Shown here: in pieces, positions 26,111 to 35,925 of the stretch
How positions within the stretch are numbered: the stretch's first letter is position 1
How the letters are laid out: each line of letters begins with the position of its first letter
From: Paenibacillus phytorum
GTDB taxonomy: Bacteria > Bacillota > Bacilli > Paenibacillales > NBRC-103111
Direction of reading: 5' to 3'
Assembly (NCBI RefSeq): GCF_013141715.1
Contig: NZ_WHOA01000190.1
Span: 62,001 to 126,000 of the forward strand
DNA: 64,000 bases
Notes under the pieces: model-generated
What the model saw: only the letters and a program-made list of their open reading frames with translations
What the model was told of the DNA's origin: nothing
Database searches by the model: none
Made by a program: the position numbers and the translations under genes

Positions 26111-27379
26111 CTAACATGGATAATAAGCAAACGATGAGGAGTAATGGCAACGACGATGACCATCGGTGAAGACAAGGCCGGCCTGAACGGAGGCTTGACC
26201 AATAACGAGTGCTCCAACAATACTGACAGCAGAGCCTATCTGTTTAGGTAATCGTGCTCCAGCTTCACGAAGGGCTTCAAAGGTTACTTCCATCATCAAT
26301 GCTTCGATTAACGCTGGAAAAGGTACCGCTTCCCGAGCAGATGCCATACTGATTAACAATGCGCCAGGTACCATCTCCTGATGATAAGTTAGAATCGCTA
26401 CATAAATGGACGGAAGCAAGAGAGAGATTAGTGTAAACGAGTAACGTAACCATCGCGTGGCTGTACCAACTATGTAATTAAAATAGTAATCTTCTTGTGT
26501 CTGCATTAACGAAAAGAAGGTAATGGGCGCGATCATGACAAATGGAGAACCATCGGTAATAATCGCTATTCGCCCTTCCAGCAAGCTGCTGCAGGTCACA
26601 TCAGGGCGTTCTGTGCTAAGAAAGAGTGGAAAAGGCGTGTATGGATTATCCACAATCATTTCCTCAATATATCCACTTCCCAGTATGCCATCCATCCGAA
26701 TACGTTCCATCCGACTTTTGATTTCTTCCGCCAGTGTCAAATCCACGATGCCTTCGATGTAAGCAATGACGACATTCGTCTGGGTGTAATCACCAATTTT
26801 CATTGCTTCCATTTTGAGGTGCGGACTCTTGATAATACGGCGTATTTAGGAAGTAGATGTTCGAAGACTTTCAGTAAAGCCCTCACGAGGACTATGGATT
26901 CCTACTTCAGCGGAAGGTTCATCTATGGCGCGTTTCTCCCATTTACACAATCCTAAAGCAAGACCGATTGCCTCGTTATCAAGCAGCAGGATCGGATTCC
27001 CGCTCGAAAGATACTCACTGCATGTTGAAAATGTATGGAATTCATTGACGCGAGATACGGATATTTTTCGCTCGATGAGTTGCCTGATTTCGATGAATTC
27101 TCTGGCTTCCTCCCGCATTAGAGGGGTAATTACATATTCATCAATTCCATCGGCGTCGGCTAATCCTTCAGTGTACATAATAAAGGCTTTTGTTTTTCCA
27201 TCAATTAAAAAAGAGCGCAAGATAACATCCGAACAATTCGAAAAAATGGATCGAAGCATATCTTCATTTTGCTGTAAATTCGGAAAAAGCGGCTGCTTTT
27301 GCTCATTGTCGGGAGGCTGTTGCTGAGTCGGCACTTGTGTGTGTTTGGTTAATAATAATTTGATAAAATACTTAATCAA
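26111..27379 (-). pseudogene. GerAA/GerKA-type germinant receptor gene with nonsense, frameshift and 3' truncation
   Basis: The minus strand encodes GerAA-type sequence from 27379, with SFLIDGKTKAFIMYTEGLAD, REGFTESLRTSTS, then an in-frame TAA at 26848-26846. Translation in the same frame continues IRRIIKSPHLKMEAMKIGDY, as in intact family members, so one base change in a Leu codon (TTA to TAA) explains the stop. Downstream, SAVSIVGALVIGQASVQAGLV is intact, but one extra base near 26166-26171 shifts the frame; removing it restores SPMVIVVAIT. After that the family similarity ends, about 100 residues early. Three independent lesions make this a true pseudogene. Confidence 0.85.
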
Positions 27380-27524
27380 GAGGGCTCCCTCATTTTGAAA
27401 TTCAGTGGGGTGGTGAATTCCATATAATTGAAAGTTTAACAGTTGGTTGAACGTAACTTTCCTTTTTTATTCAATATAAGTTCTATCTAAAAATGAAATA
27501 ACTTCAATCCTTCCATATTTTCTG

Positions 27525-27530
27525 TATAAT
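27525..27530 (+). promoter_or_regulatory. -10 element upstream of the AraC-type regulator
   Basis: A perfect TATAAT lies about 40 bp before the start codon at 27573, in an AT-rich stretch. The -35 (TTCAAT at 27503-27508, 16 bp upstream) is weak. Confidence 0.4.
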
Positions 27531-27572
27531 GATGGTGAAAGCAGTTACAACATGGTGATGAGGGGTATTCCA

Positions 27573-29891
27573 ATGAGTCTTGCTCGAATTCGGTTCAACA
27601 AACGCAGTGTTATCGTCACATGGCTCATATCTTATATCTCTGTCCTTCTTATCCCGATTATTATTAGTGGGATTCTATACGCAGCTGCCTGGCATGTCGT
27701 GGAATCGGAAGTCAACCGTGCGAACAATTCAGCCCTGGAGCAGATGGAGCAGGCGATCGATAACAGCCTTCGCGGTATCGAGCGGTTAAGTTTGGAAATC
27801 GCTTTAAGTAAATTGGTAACCGGATTCATGAATACGGTGAAGCCATTGACCGATAGTGACTATTACGATTTGGTCAGCATTGCCAACGATCTGCGGGTGT
27901 ATCAGACAGCGAATGATTTTATTGAGCAAATCTACATCTACTACCGGAATAGCGACACGGTTATATCCACTCGTGACCACACGAACAGCCGTATGTTGTT
28001 CGAAAAGATCCACGAGAAAGACGGGATGAGCTACGAGGAGTGGGCGAAGTTTTTTGAGAAGCCTTACATCCAGGAGTACGCACCCATTACGTTTAGGGAA
28101 GACGGCCATTCAGTCAAAGCTGTGATGTATGCCAAATCCGTCATACTCGCTAACCCGGATCATCCAGGCGCAGTCATTTTATTTGTCATTAAGGATTCCA
28201 AGCTGCTGGATAATATCCCATCCACGTCGGATAAAACCTCGATAGCGGTACTCGATAAGGAAAACCGTCTAGTTGCTTCAACTGGCTTTGAATCTAGAAC
28301 GGACTTTCTGGATTACGACAAACTTTCTGGTAAAAATGGGATGTTTATCAGCGAGGACTCCGGTAAAAGGGCAGCCGTTTCTTATATCACCTCTGGCAGC
28401 ACAGGATGGAAATACATATCGACGATTCCCGCCGAATTATATGATGACAAGATGAAATATATGAAGAAGCTGATTTACGCCAGTGTGATCTTGAGCCTTA
28501 TCATGGGCGGACTTGTCACTTATCTCTTTTTGAGAAAAAATTATAACCCAATCAACCTACTGATTCGGAGCTTTTCTGTGAAATCAGGGATATCCTTTCA
28601 TGAAGGCTCGAACGAGTACGGATTTTTACAGGATGCGTTGAATAATACGTTTGCGGAAAAAGAACAAATTGATAGGCGGCTGCATCAGCATCGTGATGCC
28701 ATTCGTTCGCATTTTCTTCAGGGGCTGCTGAAAGGCCGTTTGGAACAAAATGTCCCGATACACGAATCGCTTGCTGCCCATGATATTCGGTTGGCTTCAC
28801 CGTATTTTGCTGTTCTGTTATTCCATATCGAGCATTTCGGCAAGTTTGAGATCGACGAGTATGCCGCTCCCGAGAAGGTGAGGATGCTGCATTTCATTAT
28901 TATGAATGTCGCTGAAGAAGTGATCGGTCATCACAATCAGGCCTTCATTACGGAAGTAGACAATATGCAAGCGTGCATCGTAAATTTCGGGACAGATCCG
29001 GATTCGCAAGAGTTGAAGCGTATTGCCGAGCAGGTGAAGTCCTTCTTACTGGATCATTTCCATGTCCATTTGACTGTGGCGATCAGCGGCATCCATCAGG
29101 AGCTGTATGGAATCCCATCAGCGTACCAGCAAACCTTGGCAGCCTTGGAGTACCGGCTCGTTATGGGGAGCGGGGAAATTATTGGGTACGATGATTTACC
29201 AAGTTCAGAAACGGTTAGGCAATCCAGCAGTTATTACTATCCATTGCCTGTAGAGCATCAGCTGATCAATTTTGTGAAGTCAGGGGATTTTGAAAAATCG
29301 AGTGCGATCATAGGCGAAATCATCGAGATTAACGTATCGGACGCGTCCTTATCCGTTCCGCTCGCCAAGTGCCTCATGTTTGATTTGATTAGTACGCTGC
29401 TAAAAACGATGGATGAAATCGGTACGAGCAGCAATAATCGGGCGTTAATCGTAAAAACTGACCAAATCGACCGATTGATGAGCAGTTCAACCATCAAAGA
29501 GATGAAGGTACAGATTCGAGAAGTGCTGAGCCAGGTGTGCCGATTCATTCAAGAAGACCGTCAACAGGAGCACAACCAACTTAGCCAGCAGGTAATCGAG
29601 TATGTCAAAAGTAACTACTCTGAGGAGAATCTAAACATCTCGATGGTGGGCGATAAGTTCGGGTTAACGCCTTCCTATTTATCCAAACAGTTCAAAGCAC
29701 AGACGGGTGAAGCGCTGCTTGATTTTATCAGCAGAACTCGATTAGAAGAAGCAAAGCGGCTGCTTTCTCTTCAAGTCTTATCTGTCACGGACATTGCGAA
29801 AAAAGTCGGATACTCCGACATGAATACGTTCAATCGGATTTTCAAGAAATTTGAGGGCATTACACCGGGCAAATACAAAGATATTCAATGA
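27573..29891 (+). CDS. Membrane-anchored AraC family regulator
   Basis: 772 residues from the ATG at 27573, preceded by GAGGGG; two upstream in-frame ATGs are less well placed. Membrane helices lie near residues 13-38 and 295-317 and flank an extracellular sensor region of about 260 residues. The C-terminal AraC domain (about 670-770) has two helix-turn-helix motifs, with SYLSKQFKAQTGE and VTDIAKKVGYSDMNTFNRIF. This architecture is common next to LplABC-type importers in Paenibacillus and senses sugars outside the cell without a separate kinase. The gene is followed by a terminator and then by the importer it presumably controls. Confidence 0.9.
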   Translation: MSLARIRFNKRSVIVTWLISYISVLLIPIIISGILYAAAWHVVESEVNRANNSALEQMEQAIDNSLRGIERLSLEIALSKLVTGFMNTVKPLTDSDYYDLVSIANDLRVYQTANDFIEQIYIYYRNSDTVISTRDHTNSRMLFEKIHEKDGMSYEEWAKFFEKPYIQEYAPITFREDGHSVKAVMYAKSVILANPDHPGAVILFVIKDSKLLDNIPSTSDKTSIAVLDKENRLVASTGFESRTDFLDYDKLSGKNGMFISEDSGKRAAVSYITSGSTGWKYISTIPAELYDDKMKYMKKLIYASVILSLIMGGLVTYLFLRKNYNPINLLIRSFSVKSGISFHEGSNEYGFLQDALNNTFAEKEQIDRRLHQHRDAIRSHFLQGLLKGRLEQNVPIHESLAAHDIRLASPYFAVLLFHIEHFGKFEIDEYAAPEKVRMLHFIIMNVAEEVIGHHNQAFITEVDNMQACIVNFGTDPDSQELKRIAEQVKSFLLDHFHVHLTVAISGIHQELYGIPSAYQQTLAALEYRLVMGSGEIIGYDDLPSSETVRQSSSYYYPLPVEHQLINFVKSGDFEKSSAIIGEIIEINVSDASLSVPLAKCLMFDLISTLLKTMDEIGTSSNNRALIVKTDQIDRLMSSSTIKEMKVQIREVLSQVCRFIQEDRQQEHNQLSQQVIEYVKSNYSEENLNISMVGDKFGLTPSYLSKQFKAQTGEALLDFISRTRLEEAKRLLSLQVLSVTDIAKKVGYSDMNTFNRIFKKFEGITPGKYKDIQ

Positions 29892-29896
29892 CATAA

Positions 29897-29928
29897 AGAA
29901 GCCGTACAAGCATGCTTGCGCGGCTTTT
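29897..29928 (+). terminator. Terminator after the AraC-type regulator
   Basis: AAGCCG and CGGCTT form the stem base, with an inner AAGCATGCTT pairing, followed by TTTTCC. Confidence 0.75.
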
Positions 29929-30086
29929 CCGTTTTTACATAGCGATTGCGTAAATTGAAGGTTGATTATTATCGATTTTAATGATGCAGTTTCGGTTTTA
30001 ACGATATCCGATTCATGGTTTTCGTAACATAATGAAATCACGGTGCACCGAAGTGCATAGAAGCAATTCATACGAGGGGGATTTAC

Positions 30087-31721
30087 ATGGGAAAATATGT
30101 GAACAAGAAGTCTTTTAGTATGGCATTAAGCGTTGTAGTGGCATCTAGTGTGTTCGTTGGTTGTTCCAAACAAGAGGCAGGTGTGAGCACGACTTCACCT
30201 AAAGCATCTGCTGCCCCAACAGTGGCTGGAGCTAAGTATCCAATTAGTACGCAAGAAACGTTAACGTCTTGGGAACAGATCGACACCAATTTGGCATCTT
30301 TTGTTCCTAATCTGGCGGAATCGCCGTTCGGCATGCAGCTTGAGAAAGAAACCGGTGTGAAAGTGAAGTATACACATCCGGCTGACGGGCAATCGAAGGA
30401 GCAGTTTAATCTAATGATTGCATCCAATAAATTACCGGATGTTATTGAATATAATTGGGGCGGAGGCGGGACTGCCGCTTATCCAGGCGGACCTGAGAAA
30501 GCGATTGCCGATAAAGTCATTCTTCCACTCAATGATTTGATCGACAAGAGTGCGCCGAACCTAAAGAAATTGCTTCAGCAGGACAAAGAATTAGACAAGA
30601 TGATCAAAACAGACAGCGGCAAATATTACGCATTTCCGATGATTCGTCCCGACAATGGATTAGTGTTCCGAGGGCCAATGATACGTAAGGACTGGCTGGA
30701 TGAATTGAACCTGCAGGTTCCGACGACGATCGATGAATGGTATACGGTGTTAAAAGCGTTCAAAGAAAAGAAAGGCGCAACCGCACCATTTACCGCCCAG
30801 TATAGCAGTGAGCTGAACATCCAGGACGCATTCATTGGCGCCTTCAAAACAGCCAATCGGTTCTACATCGATGATCAAGGAAAAGTCAGATACGGTCCAA
30901 TCGATCCACAATTTAAAGATGCTCTGACCTTACTTCGTAAATGGTATGCGGAAGGACTGCTTGATAAAGACTTTGCACTTAACACGGATTCCAAGGCGTT
31001 AGACAACAAATTAATGAGTGACAGTGCGGGAGCAACTATAGGTCTATTAAGCGGAGGTATGGGGAGATGGATGGATACCGGGAAGAAGAAAAACCCGAAA
31101 TTCCAGCTGGTTGCAGCTCCATATCCGACTTTGAAGCAAGGGGAACGCGCTTTTATCGGTCAACGTGATTTCAAGTATAATCCGGTTGCCAGTAAAGCCG
31201 TGTCAGGCGATTCGAAGAACGCTGAGCTCGCGGTTAAATGGATGGATTATGCGTACGGTGAAAAAGGCAGCTTGCTGTTTAACTTTGGTACTGAAGGCGA
31301 TAGCTATAAGATGGAAAACAATGTCCCTAAATTTAGTGAAAAAATCACTAAAAATGAGAAGTTTAACCTTCAACAAATGGTATCTCAATATACGAAACCA
31401 AATGGTCCTTTCCTAGGTGACGCACGAAAAAGCTTCAATACGTTTAAGGAGCAGGACGAAGCGATTAAAATTTGGGGTGAAACGGATGCAGCCAAGCATG
31501 TTATGCCGCTTTTCATTACACCAACAATAGACGAAAGCAAAGAAGTTGCCAAATTGAACACAGCGATTTCGAGCTATAAAGAAGAAATGTTCGTGAAATT
31601 CATCATGGGCAAGGAACCCATCGAGAAGTTCGATGAGTATGTAAAACGCATTAATGAAATGGGTATCGATAAGGTGACGAAAATTTATCAGGATGCGCTT
31701 GACCGCTATAACAAAAGATAA
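30087..31721 (+). CDS. Extracellular sugar-binding lipoprotein (LplA-type)
   Basis: 544 residues. The signal peptide ends in a lipobox with Cys26 (SVFVGC). It is a long-form solute-binding protein with GVKVKYTHPADGQSKEQFNL, LMIASNKLPDVIEYNW and a C-terminal YQDALDRYNKR. It pairs with the LplB/LplC-type permeases just downstream. The GH95-like enzyme and the SGNH hydrolase in the same cluster suggest a branched, possibly acetylated plant glycan fragment as ligand. Expressed more strongly than the permeases if the intervening stem-loop works as an mRNA stabiliser. Confidence 0.88.
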   Translation: MGKYVNKKSFSMALSVVVASSVFVGCSKQEAGVSTTSPKASAAPTVAGAKYPISTQETLTSWEQIDTNLASFVPNLAESPFGMQLEKETGVKVKYTHPADGQSKEQFNLMIASNKLPDVIEYNWGGGGTAAYPGGPEKAIADKVILPLNDLIDKSAPNLKKLLQQDKELDKMIKTDSGKYYAFPMIRPDNGLVFRGPMIRKDWLDELNLQVPTTIDEWYTVLKAFKEKKGATAPFTAQYSSELNIQDAFIGAFKTANRFYIDDQGKVRYGPIDPQFKDALTLLRKWYAEGLLDKDFALNTDSKALDNKLMSDSAGATIGLLSGGMGRWMDTGKKKNPKFQLVAAPYPTLKQGERAFIGQRDFKYNPVASKAVSGDSKNAELAVKWMDYAYGEKGSLLFNFGTEGDSYKMENNVPKFSEKITKNEKFNLQQMVSQYTKPNGPFLGDARKSFNTFKEQDEAIKIWGETDAAKHVMPLFITPTIDESKEVAKLNTAISSYKEEMFVKFIMGKEPIEKFDEYVKRINEMGIDKVTKIYQDALDRYNKR

Positions 31722-31735
31722 CACCTTTTGGGCAT

Positions 31736-31795
31736 CTTGCAGGTGAATACGGAATACTACGCCTCTATAGTAAGTGGCTTGTATTCACCTGCAAG
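31736..31795 (+). other. Long stem-loop between binding protein and permease genes
   Basis: CTTGCAGGTGAATAC (31736-31750) and GTATTCACCTGCAAG (31781-31795) form a perfect 15-bp stem around a 30-nt loop, with no T-tract. Similar intercistronic hairpins, such as the one after malE, protect the upstream binding-protein mRNA from 3' decay. Confidence 0.6.
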
Positions 31796-31828
31796 GAATT
31801 TGCCTAAGGAGAGAGAGGGAGCAGAGAA

Positions 31829-32785
31829 ATGAACACAATCAGTTCTGAAACGGTCATACCCTTCACAGTGAAAAAGAGATCCCGACTAGGGATATTGATC
31901 GATATCCGTAAAAATAAACTGCTTTATGTGATGCTCTTTCCCGTGCTGCTTTATTATGTAATCTTCCATTATGGGCCGATGTATGGTGCGATTATCGCCT
32001 TTAAGGATTTTTCTCCACGCCTAGGCATTTGGGGGAGCGATTGGGTAGGCTTTGAGCATTTTCAAGCATTCTTTACCGGACCTTATTTCTGGAGGACAAT
32101 AAAAAACACAGTACTTATCAGCTTTTATCAGCTATTGTTCGGATTCCCGGCACCGATCGTGCTAGCGCTTCTTCTCAATGAGGTGAAACATGCCTTATTT
32201 AAACGCACGGTGCAGACCATTACGTATATGCCTCATTTTATTTCACTAGTTGTTATCTGCGGCATCATCAAAGATTTCACCGTCAGCGACGGCGTATTGA
32301 ATGACGTGATTGTCTTTTTCGGCGGGGAACGAACGACATTTTTACTTGAACCGAGCTTTTTCCGTTCCGTCTATGTATCTTCAGGTGTCTGGCAGCATAT
32401 CGGTTGGGGAACGATCATCTTTCTGGCGGCTTTGACCGGCATTGATCAGGAACAATATGAAGCGGCTAAAATAGATGGTGCAGGCAGGTGGAAGCAGATG
32501 ACGAATGTGACGCTTCCAGGCTTAATGCCAACGATCATCATACTGCTCATTTTGGAGATCGGAAGAATGATGAACGTCGGGTTCGAAAAGATCATTTTGC
32601 TTTATAACCCAGGTACTTATGAAACGGCGGATGTGATATCTTCTTACGTGTACCGGGTTGGTTTGCAAGATTTCAATTATAGCTTCAGCTCAGCGGTTGG
32701 CTTGTTTAATTCGATGATCAATTTTATTCTGCTCATTTGTTCCAACTGGTTAAGCCGTAAATTTAATGATACTAGCTTATGGTAG
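31829..32785 (+). CDS. ABC sugar permease, LplB-type
   Basis: 318 residues with six predicted helices. It carries YYVIFHYGPMYGAIIAFKDF, the EAA loop YEAAKIDGAGRWKQMTNVTL, and the terminal FNDTSLW. It is paralogous to the permease at 20597. Confidence 0.9.
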   Translation: MNTISSETVIPFTVKKRSRLGILIDIRKNKLLYVMLFPVLLYYVIFHYGPMYGAIIAFKDFSPRLGIWGSDWVGFEHFQAFFTGPYFWRTIKNTVLISFYQLLFGFPAPIVLALLLNEVKHALFKRTVQTITYMPHFISLVVICGIIKDFTVSDGVLNDVIVFFGGERTTFLLEPSFFRSVYVSSGVWQHIGWGTIIFLAALTGIDQEQYEAAKIDGAGRWKQMTNVTLPGLMPTIIILLILEIGRMMNVGFEKIILLYNPGTYETADVISSYVYRVGLQDFNYSFSSAVGLFNSMINFILLICSNWLSRKFNDTSLW

Positions 32786-32800
32786 AAAGGAGGCATAATC

Positions 32801-33679
32801 ATGCTGAACCGGGCAACATTTTCAGAAAAAAGCTTTGATTCTATCAATGTGATTTTCTTAACATTCCTGATGATCATTACGATATATCCTATCGTTTATG
32901 TGGCGTTTGCCTCTATTAGTGACGCTGGAGCTCTGATGGGGCACAAAGGCGTTTTATGGCGGCCGCTCGGATTTTCACTGGATGCCTACACGAATGTGTT
33001 TCGAAACCCCATGATCCTGAAAGGATACGGGAATACGTTTTTTGTTGTGCTGGTGGGTCTGTTTATCAATATCGTGCTTACAGCATTCGGGGCCTATGCG
33101 TTATCAAGGAAAAGCTTGGCTTACCGTAAACCACTCCTGCTGTTTATCGTGTTTACCATGTTTTTCAGCGGTGGATTGATTCCTCTCTATTTGACGATTA
33201 AAGGAGTTGGATTGGTCGATTCGCTGTGGGCGCTCATTATTCCTCAAGCCATTAACACCTTTAATCTCATTCTGATGAAAACCGCGTTCGAAGCGATTCC
33301 TGATGCCTTGGAGGAGTCGGCCAAAATAGATGGCGCGAATGACTTTGTCATTTTATTCAAGATCATTTTGCCGCTTTCTATGCCGGTTATTGCCGTTATG
33401 TTATTGTATTATGGCGTCAGTCATTGGAATTCTTGGTTCAATGCTATGATTTTCTTGCAGGACCGGTCGCTCTATCCGCTGCAGCTTGTGCTGCGCGAAG
33501 TTTTGCTCCAAGGGGAAGCAAGCTCAAACTTAGGGGCTTCGGATGGCGCCTCGGCAATGCTCTCAGTTACGTTGAAGTACGCGACCATTATTGTGGCAAC
33601 GGTACCGATTCTGCTTGTTTATCCGTTTCTCCAAAAATATTTCGTCAAAGGCGCTCTGATCGGAGCGATTAAAGGATAG
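32801..33679 (+). CDS. ABC sugar permease, LplC-type
   Basis: 292 residues with six predicted helices. It has FTMFFSGGLIPLYLTI, the EAA loop LEESAKIDGANDFVILFKI and the standard end KGALIGAIKG. AGAAAGGAGG precedes the start. Partner of the preceding LplB-type permease. Confidence 0.9.
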   Translation: MLNRATFSEKSFDSINVIFLTFLMIITIYPIVYVAFASISDAGALMGHKGVLWRPLGFSLDAYTNVFRNPMILKGYGNTFFVVLVGLFINIVLTAFGAYALSRKSLAYRKPLLLFIVFTMFFSGGLIPLYLTIKGVGLVDSLWALIIPQAINTFNLILMKTAFEAIPDALEESAKIDGANDFVILFKIILPLSMPVIAVMLLYYGVSHWNSWFNAMIFLQDRSLYPLQLVLREVLLQGEASSNLGASDGASAMLSVTLKYATIIVATVPILLVYPFLQKYFVKGALIGAIKG

Positions 33680-33694
33680 GGGAGGCCGCTGGTA

Positions 33695-35893
33695 ATGAAT
33701 GACATAGAATGGGAACATTTTATGGCCGACAATGATATGGAATGGGTCGTGAAGCCTGTCAGTTGGGATGAAGGGGCCTTCATTGGTAATGGTTCGATCG
33801 GCGCTATGGTATATGGGGAGGAAAATGCGACAAAACGGCACGTGCTCCGTTTTGTCACGGGACGCACAGATGTAACAGCAAACCGGACGGATAAACCCGG
33901 ATTTCCTCCACGCGTACCCATAGGTGAGCTTGACCTAGAGATGGAAGGTATGATTTACCATCCGACGAGCATGCGGGTGGACTTATGGAACGCGGAGCTT
34001 CGTGCTAATTTGACGACGACCCGGGGCGAGGTAAAGCTTCGTTCCATTGTTCATAGCGAGGAATCGGTTATGGCCATCGAGATCGAGACATCAGAAGGGG
34101 AGAGCGCTACGCAGTTTGCGTGGTACGCCTATCCGGAAGTTGATCACGTGCTGAAAAACGCTGATGGCTTTAATTTAAATCAATATATACCTGCAACTGA
34201 TCTGGAAAAAACGGTTAGAGATGGTGTGAACCTTTGCATTCAGCGATATTCAGGCGAGGATGGATGCGTTACAACGTGGAAGGAAGTCCAAATGTCGCCG
34301 AATCGCCGAATTTGCTTCATGTCCGTTATTAAAGGGCACAACGAAGCAGCAATTGGTAAAGCGGTTGATGCGGTTCTTCAAGCTTCTAGCATAGATTTTG
34401 ATGTATGGGTGGGCGTTCATCGTCAGTGGTGGCACAACTATTATAAGCAAAGCTTCATTTCGGTTCCGGATGGTCGGCTCCAAAGCTTCTATTGGATACA
34501 AATGTATAAGCTGGCCTCTGCCACGCGTGCGGATCAGCCCTTGATCGATAATCAAGGTCCGTGGCTTACTTCAACGCCATGGCCAGGCGTTTGGTTCAAT
34601 ATGAATGTGCAAATGAGTTATTCACCGGTGTATACCGCAAATCGATTGGACATAGGGATGTCGCTTGTTCGCGCATTAGACGAAAACAGGGAAAATCTAA
34701 TAACCAACGTTCCGGAGTCCTGCAGGCATGATTCCTCAGGACTTGGTCGCAGCTGCAGCTATGATTTGCGAGCCAACGTAGATGATGAAGTAGGGAATTT
34801 GAACTGGATTTGCCATAATGTGTGGCGGCAGTATCGGTACAGCATGGATGATGAGATGTTGAAAACTATCTTATTTCCTCTTTTACGCAGAAGTGTAAAT
34901 TATTATCTTCACATTCTTGAAGAAGGTGATGATGGCTGTCTGCATCTTCCGCCTACCATTTCACCTGAATATGGCTCCTTTATGAAAACTAAGGTACGCG
35001 ACGCGCATTACGATCTTGCTTTGCTGCGCTGGGGCTGCCTGACCCTTTTGGAAATATGCCAACGGCTGACTGTGGAAGATCCGCTTACCGGGAAATGGAA
35101 GGAAGTTCTGGAGAGGCTGACTCCGTTACCTGTAGATGAGACTGGGTTTATGATCGGACAAGACACACCTCTTGCATACGGTCACCGACATTTCAGCCAT
35201 CTGCTTGCGATTTTTCCACTCCATTTGATCGGCTGCGACAAGGAAGAGGATCGGAAGCTGATCGCAACTTCGCTTCGTCATTGGATCGGAAAGGAAGGCG
35301 ACTTGCGCGGCTTCAGCCTTACTGGGGCGGCTTCTATAGCTTCTATTCTCGGCTCAGGAGATGAAACCTTGCGTTATTTGCAATCGTTGATGTTGATCAT
35401 TAAACCGAATACAATGTATAAAGAAGCAGGGCCTGTCATCGAGACGCCCCTAGCCGGTGCAGAAGCGATGCATGACATGCTGCTTCAAAGCTGGGGCGGC
35501 AAGATACGAGTATTCCCAGCTGTGCCGGGCGAGTGGCAAGAAGCGTCTTTCGAAAATTTGCGAACCGAAGGAGCATTCTTAATCAGCGCGGTGCGACGTG
35601 ATGGTGAAACCCAAATGATTCGAGTGAAGAGTTTGGCCGGGGAGCCGTGTATCATCAAGACAGGCTGGAGTGGTGTAATTCGCTGGACGGTATCTGGAAC
35701 CAGAGTTGCCGAGCATACCGTCTATATAAAAGCGGGTGAAGACGAAATCGTTTTGGATTTGAGCAAGGGGGATGAAGCGATCCTCTCACGAGGTGCTGAG
35801 ATGCCTGACTGGCGAATCAATCCCGTGGAATCACCGCGGAAGGTTTCTTGCTATTTCGGCGGACATAAGCCTTGGCGTCTTTACGGATTTTAA
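33695..35893 (+). CDS. GH95-like glycoside hydrolase
   Basis: 732 residues, no signal peptide, so it acts on imported oligosaccharides. The N-terminus (WDEGAFIGNGSIGAMVYG) matches the start of GH95 alpha-L-fucosidases/galactosidases, which have a beta-sandwich, an (alpha/alpha)6 barrel and a C-terminal beta domain. The distal block (ETPLAGAEAMHDMLLQSWGG, KIRVFPAVPGEW) corresponds to the GH95 DGNFGGAAAIAEMLLQS and LLPALP region, though the family NFGG motif is altered. It could have a diverged specificity. It sits behind an LplABC-type importer and before an SGNH esterase. Confidence 0.75.
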   Translation: MNDIEWEHFMADNDMEWVVKPVSWDEGAFIGNGSIGAMVYGEENATKRHVLRFVTGRTDVTANRTDKPGFPPRVPIGELDLEMEGMIYHPTSMRVDLWNAELRANLTTTRGEVKLRSIVHSEESVMAIEIETSEGESATQFAWYAYPEVDHVLKNADGFNLNQYIPATDLEKTVRDGVNLCIQRYSGEDGCVTTWKEVQMSPNRRICFMSVIKGHNEAAIGKAVDAVLQASSIDFDVWVGVHRQWWHNYYKQSFISVPDGRLQSFYWIQMYKLASATRADQPLIDNQGPWLTSTPWPGVWFNMNVQMSYSPVYTANRLDIGMSLVRALDENRENLITNVPESCRHDSSGLGRSCSYDLRANVDDEVGNLNWICHNVWRQYRYSMDDEMLKTILFPLLRRSVNYYLHILEEGDDGCLHLPPTISPEYGSFMKTKVRDAHYDLALLRWGCLTLLEICQRLTVEDPLTGKWKEVLERLTPLPVDETGFMIGQDTPLAYGHRHFSHLLAIFPLHLIGCDKEEDRKLIATSLRHWIGKEGDLRGFSLTGAASIASILGSGDETLRYLQSLMLIIKPNTMYKEAGPVIETPLAGAEAMHDMLLQSWGGKIRVFPAVPGEWQEASFENLRTEGAFLISAVRRDGETQMIRVKSLAGEPCIIKTGWSGVIRWTVSGTRVAEHTVYIKAGEDEIVLDLSKGDEAILSRGAEMPDWRINPVESPRKVSCYFGGHKPWRLYGF

Positions 35894-35925
35894 AAGATTA
35901 CATTCAGAGTAGGAGGATGTGCGAA

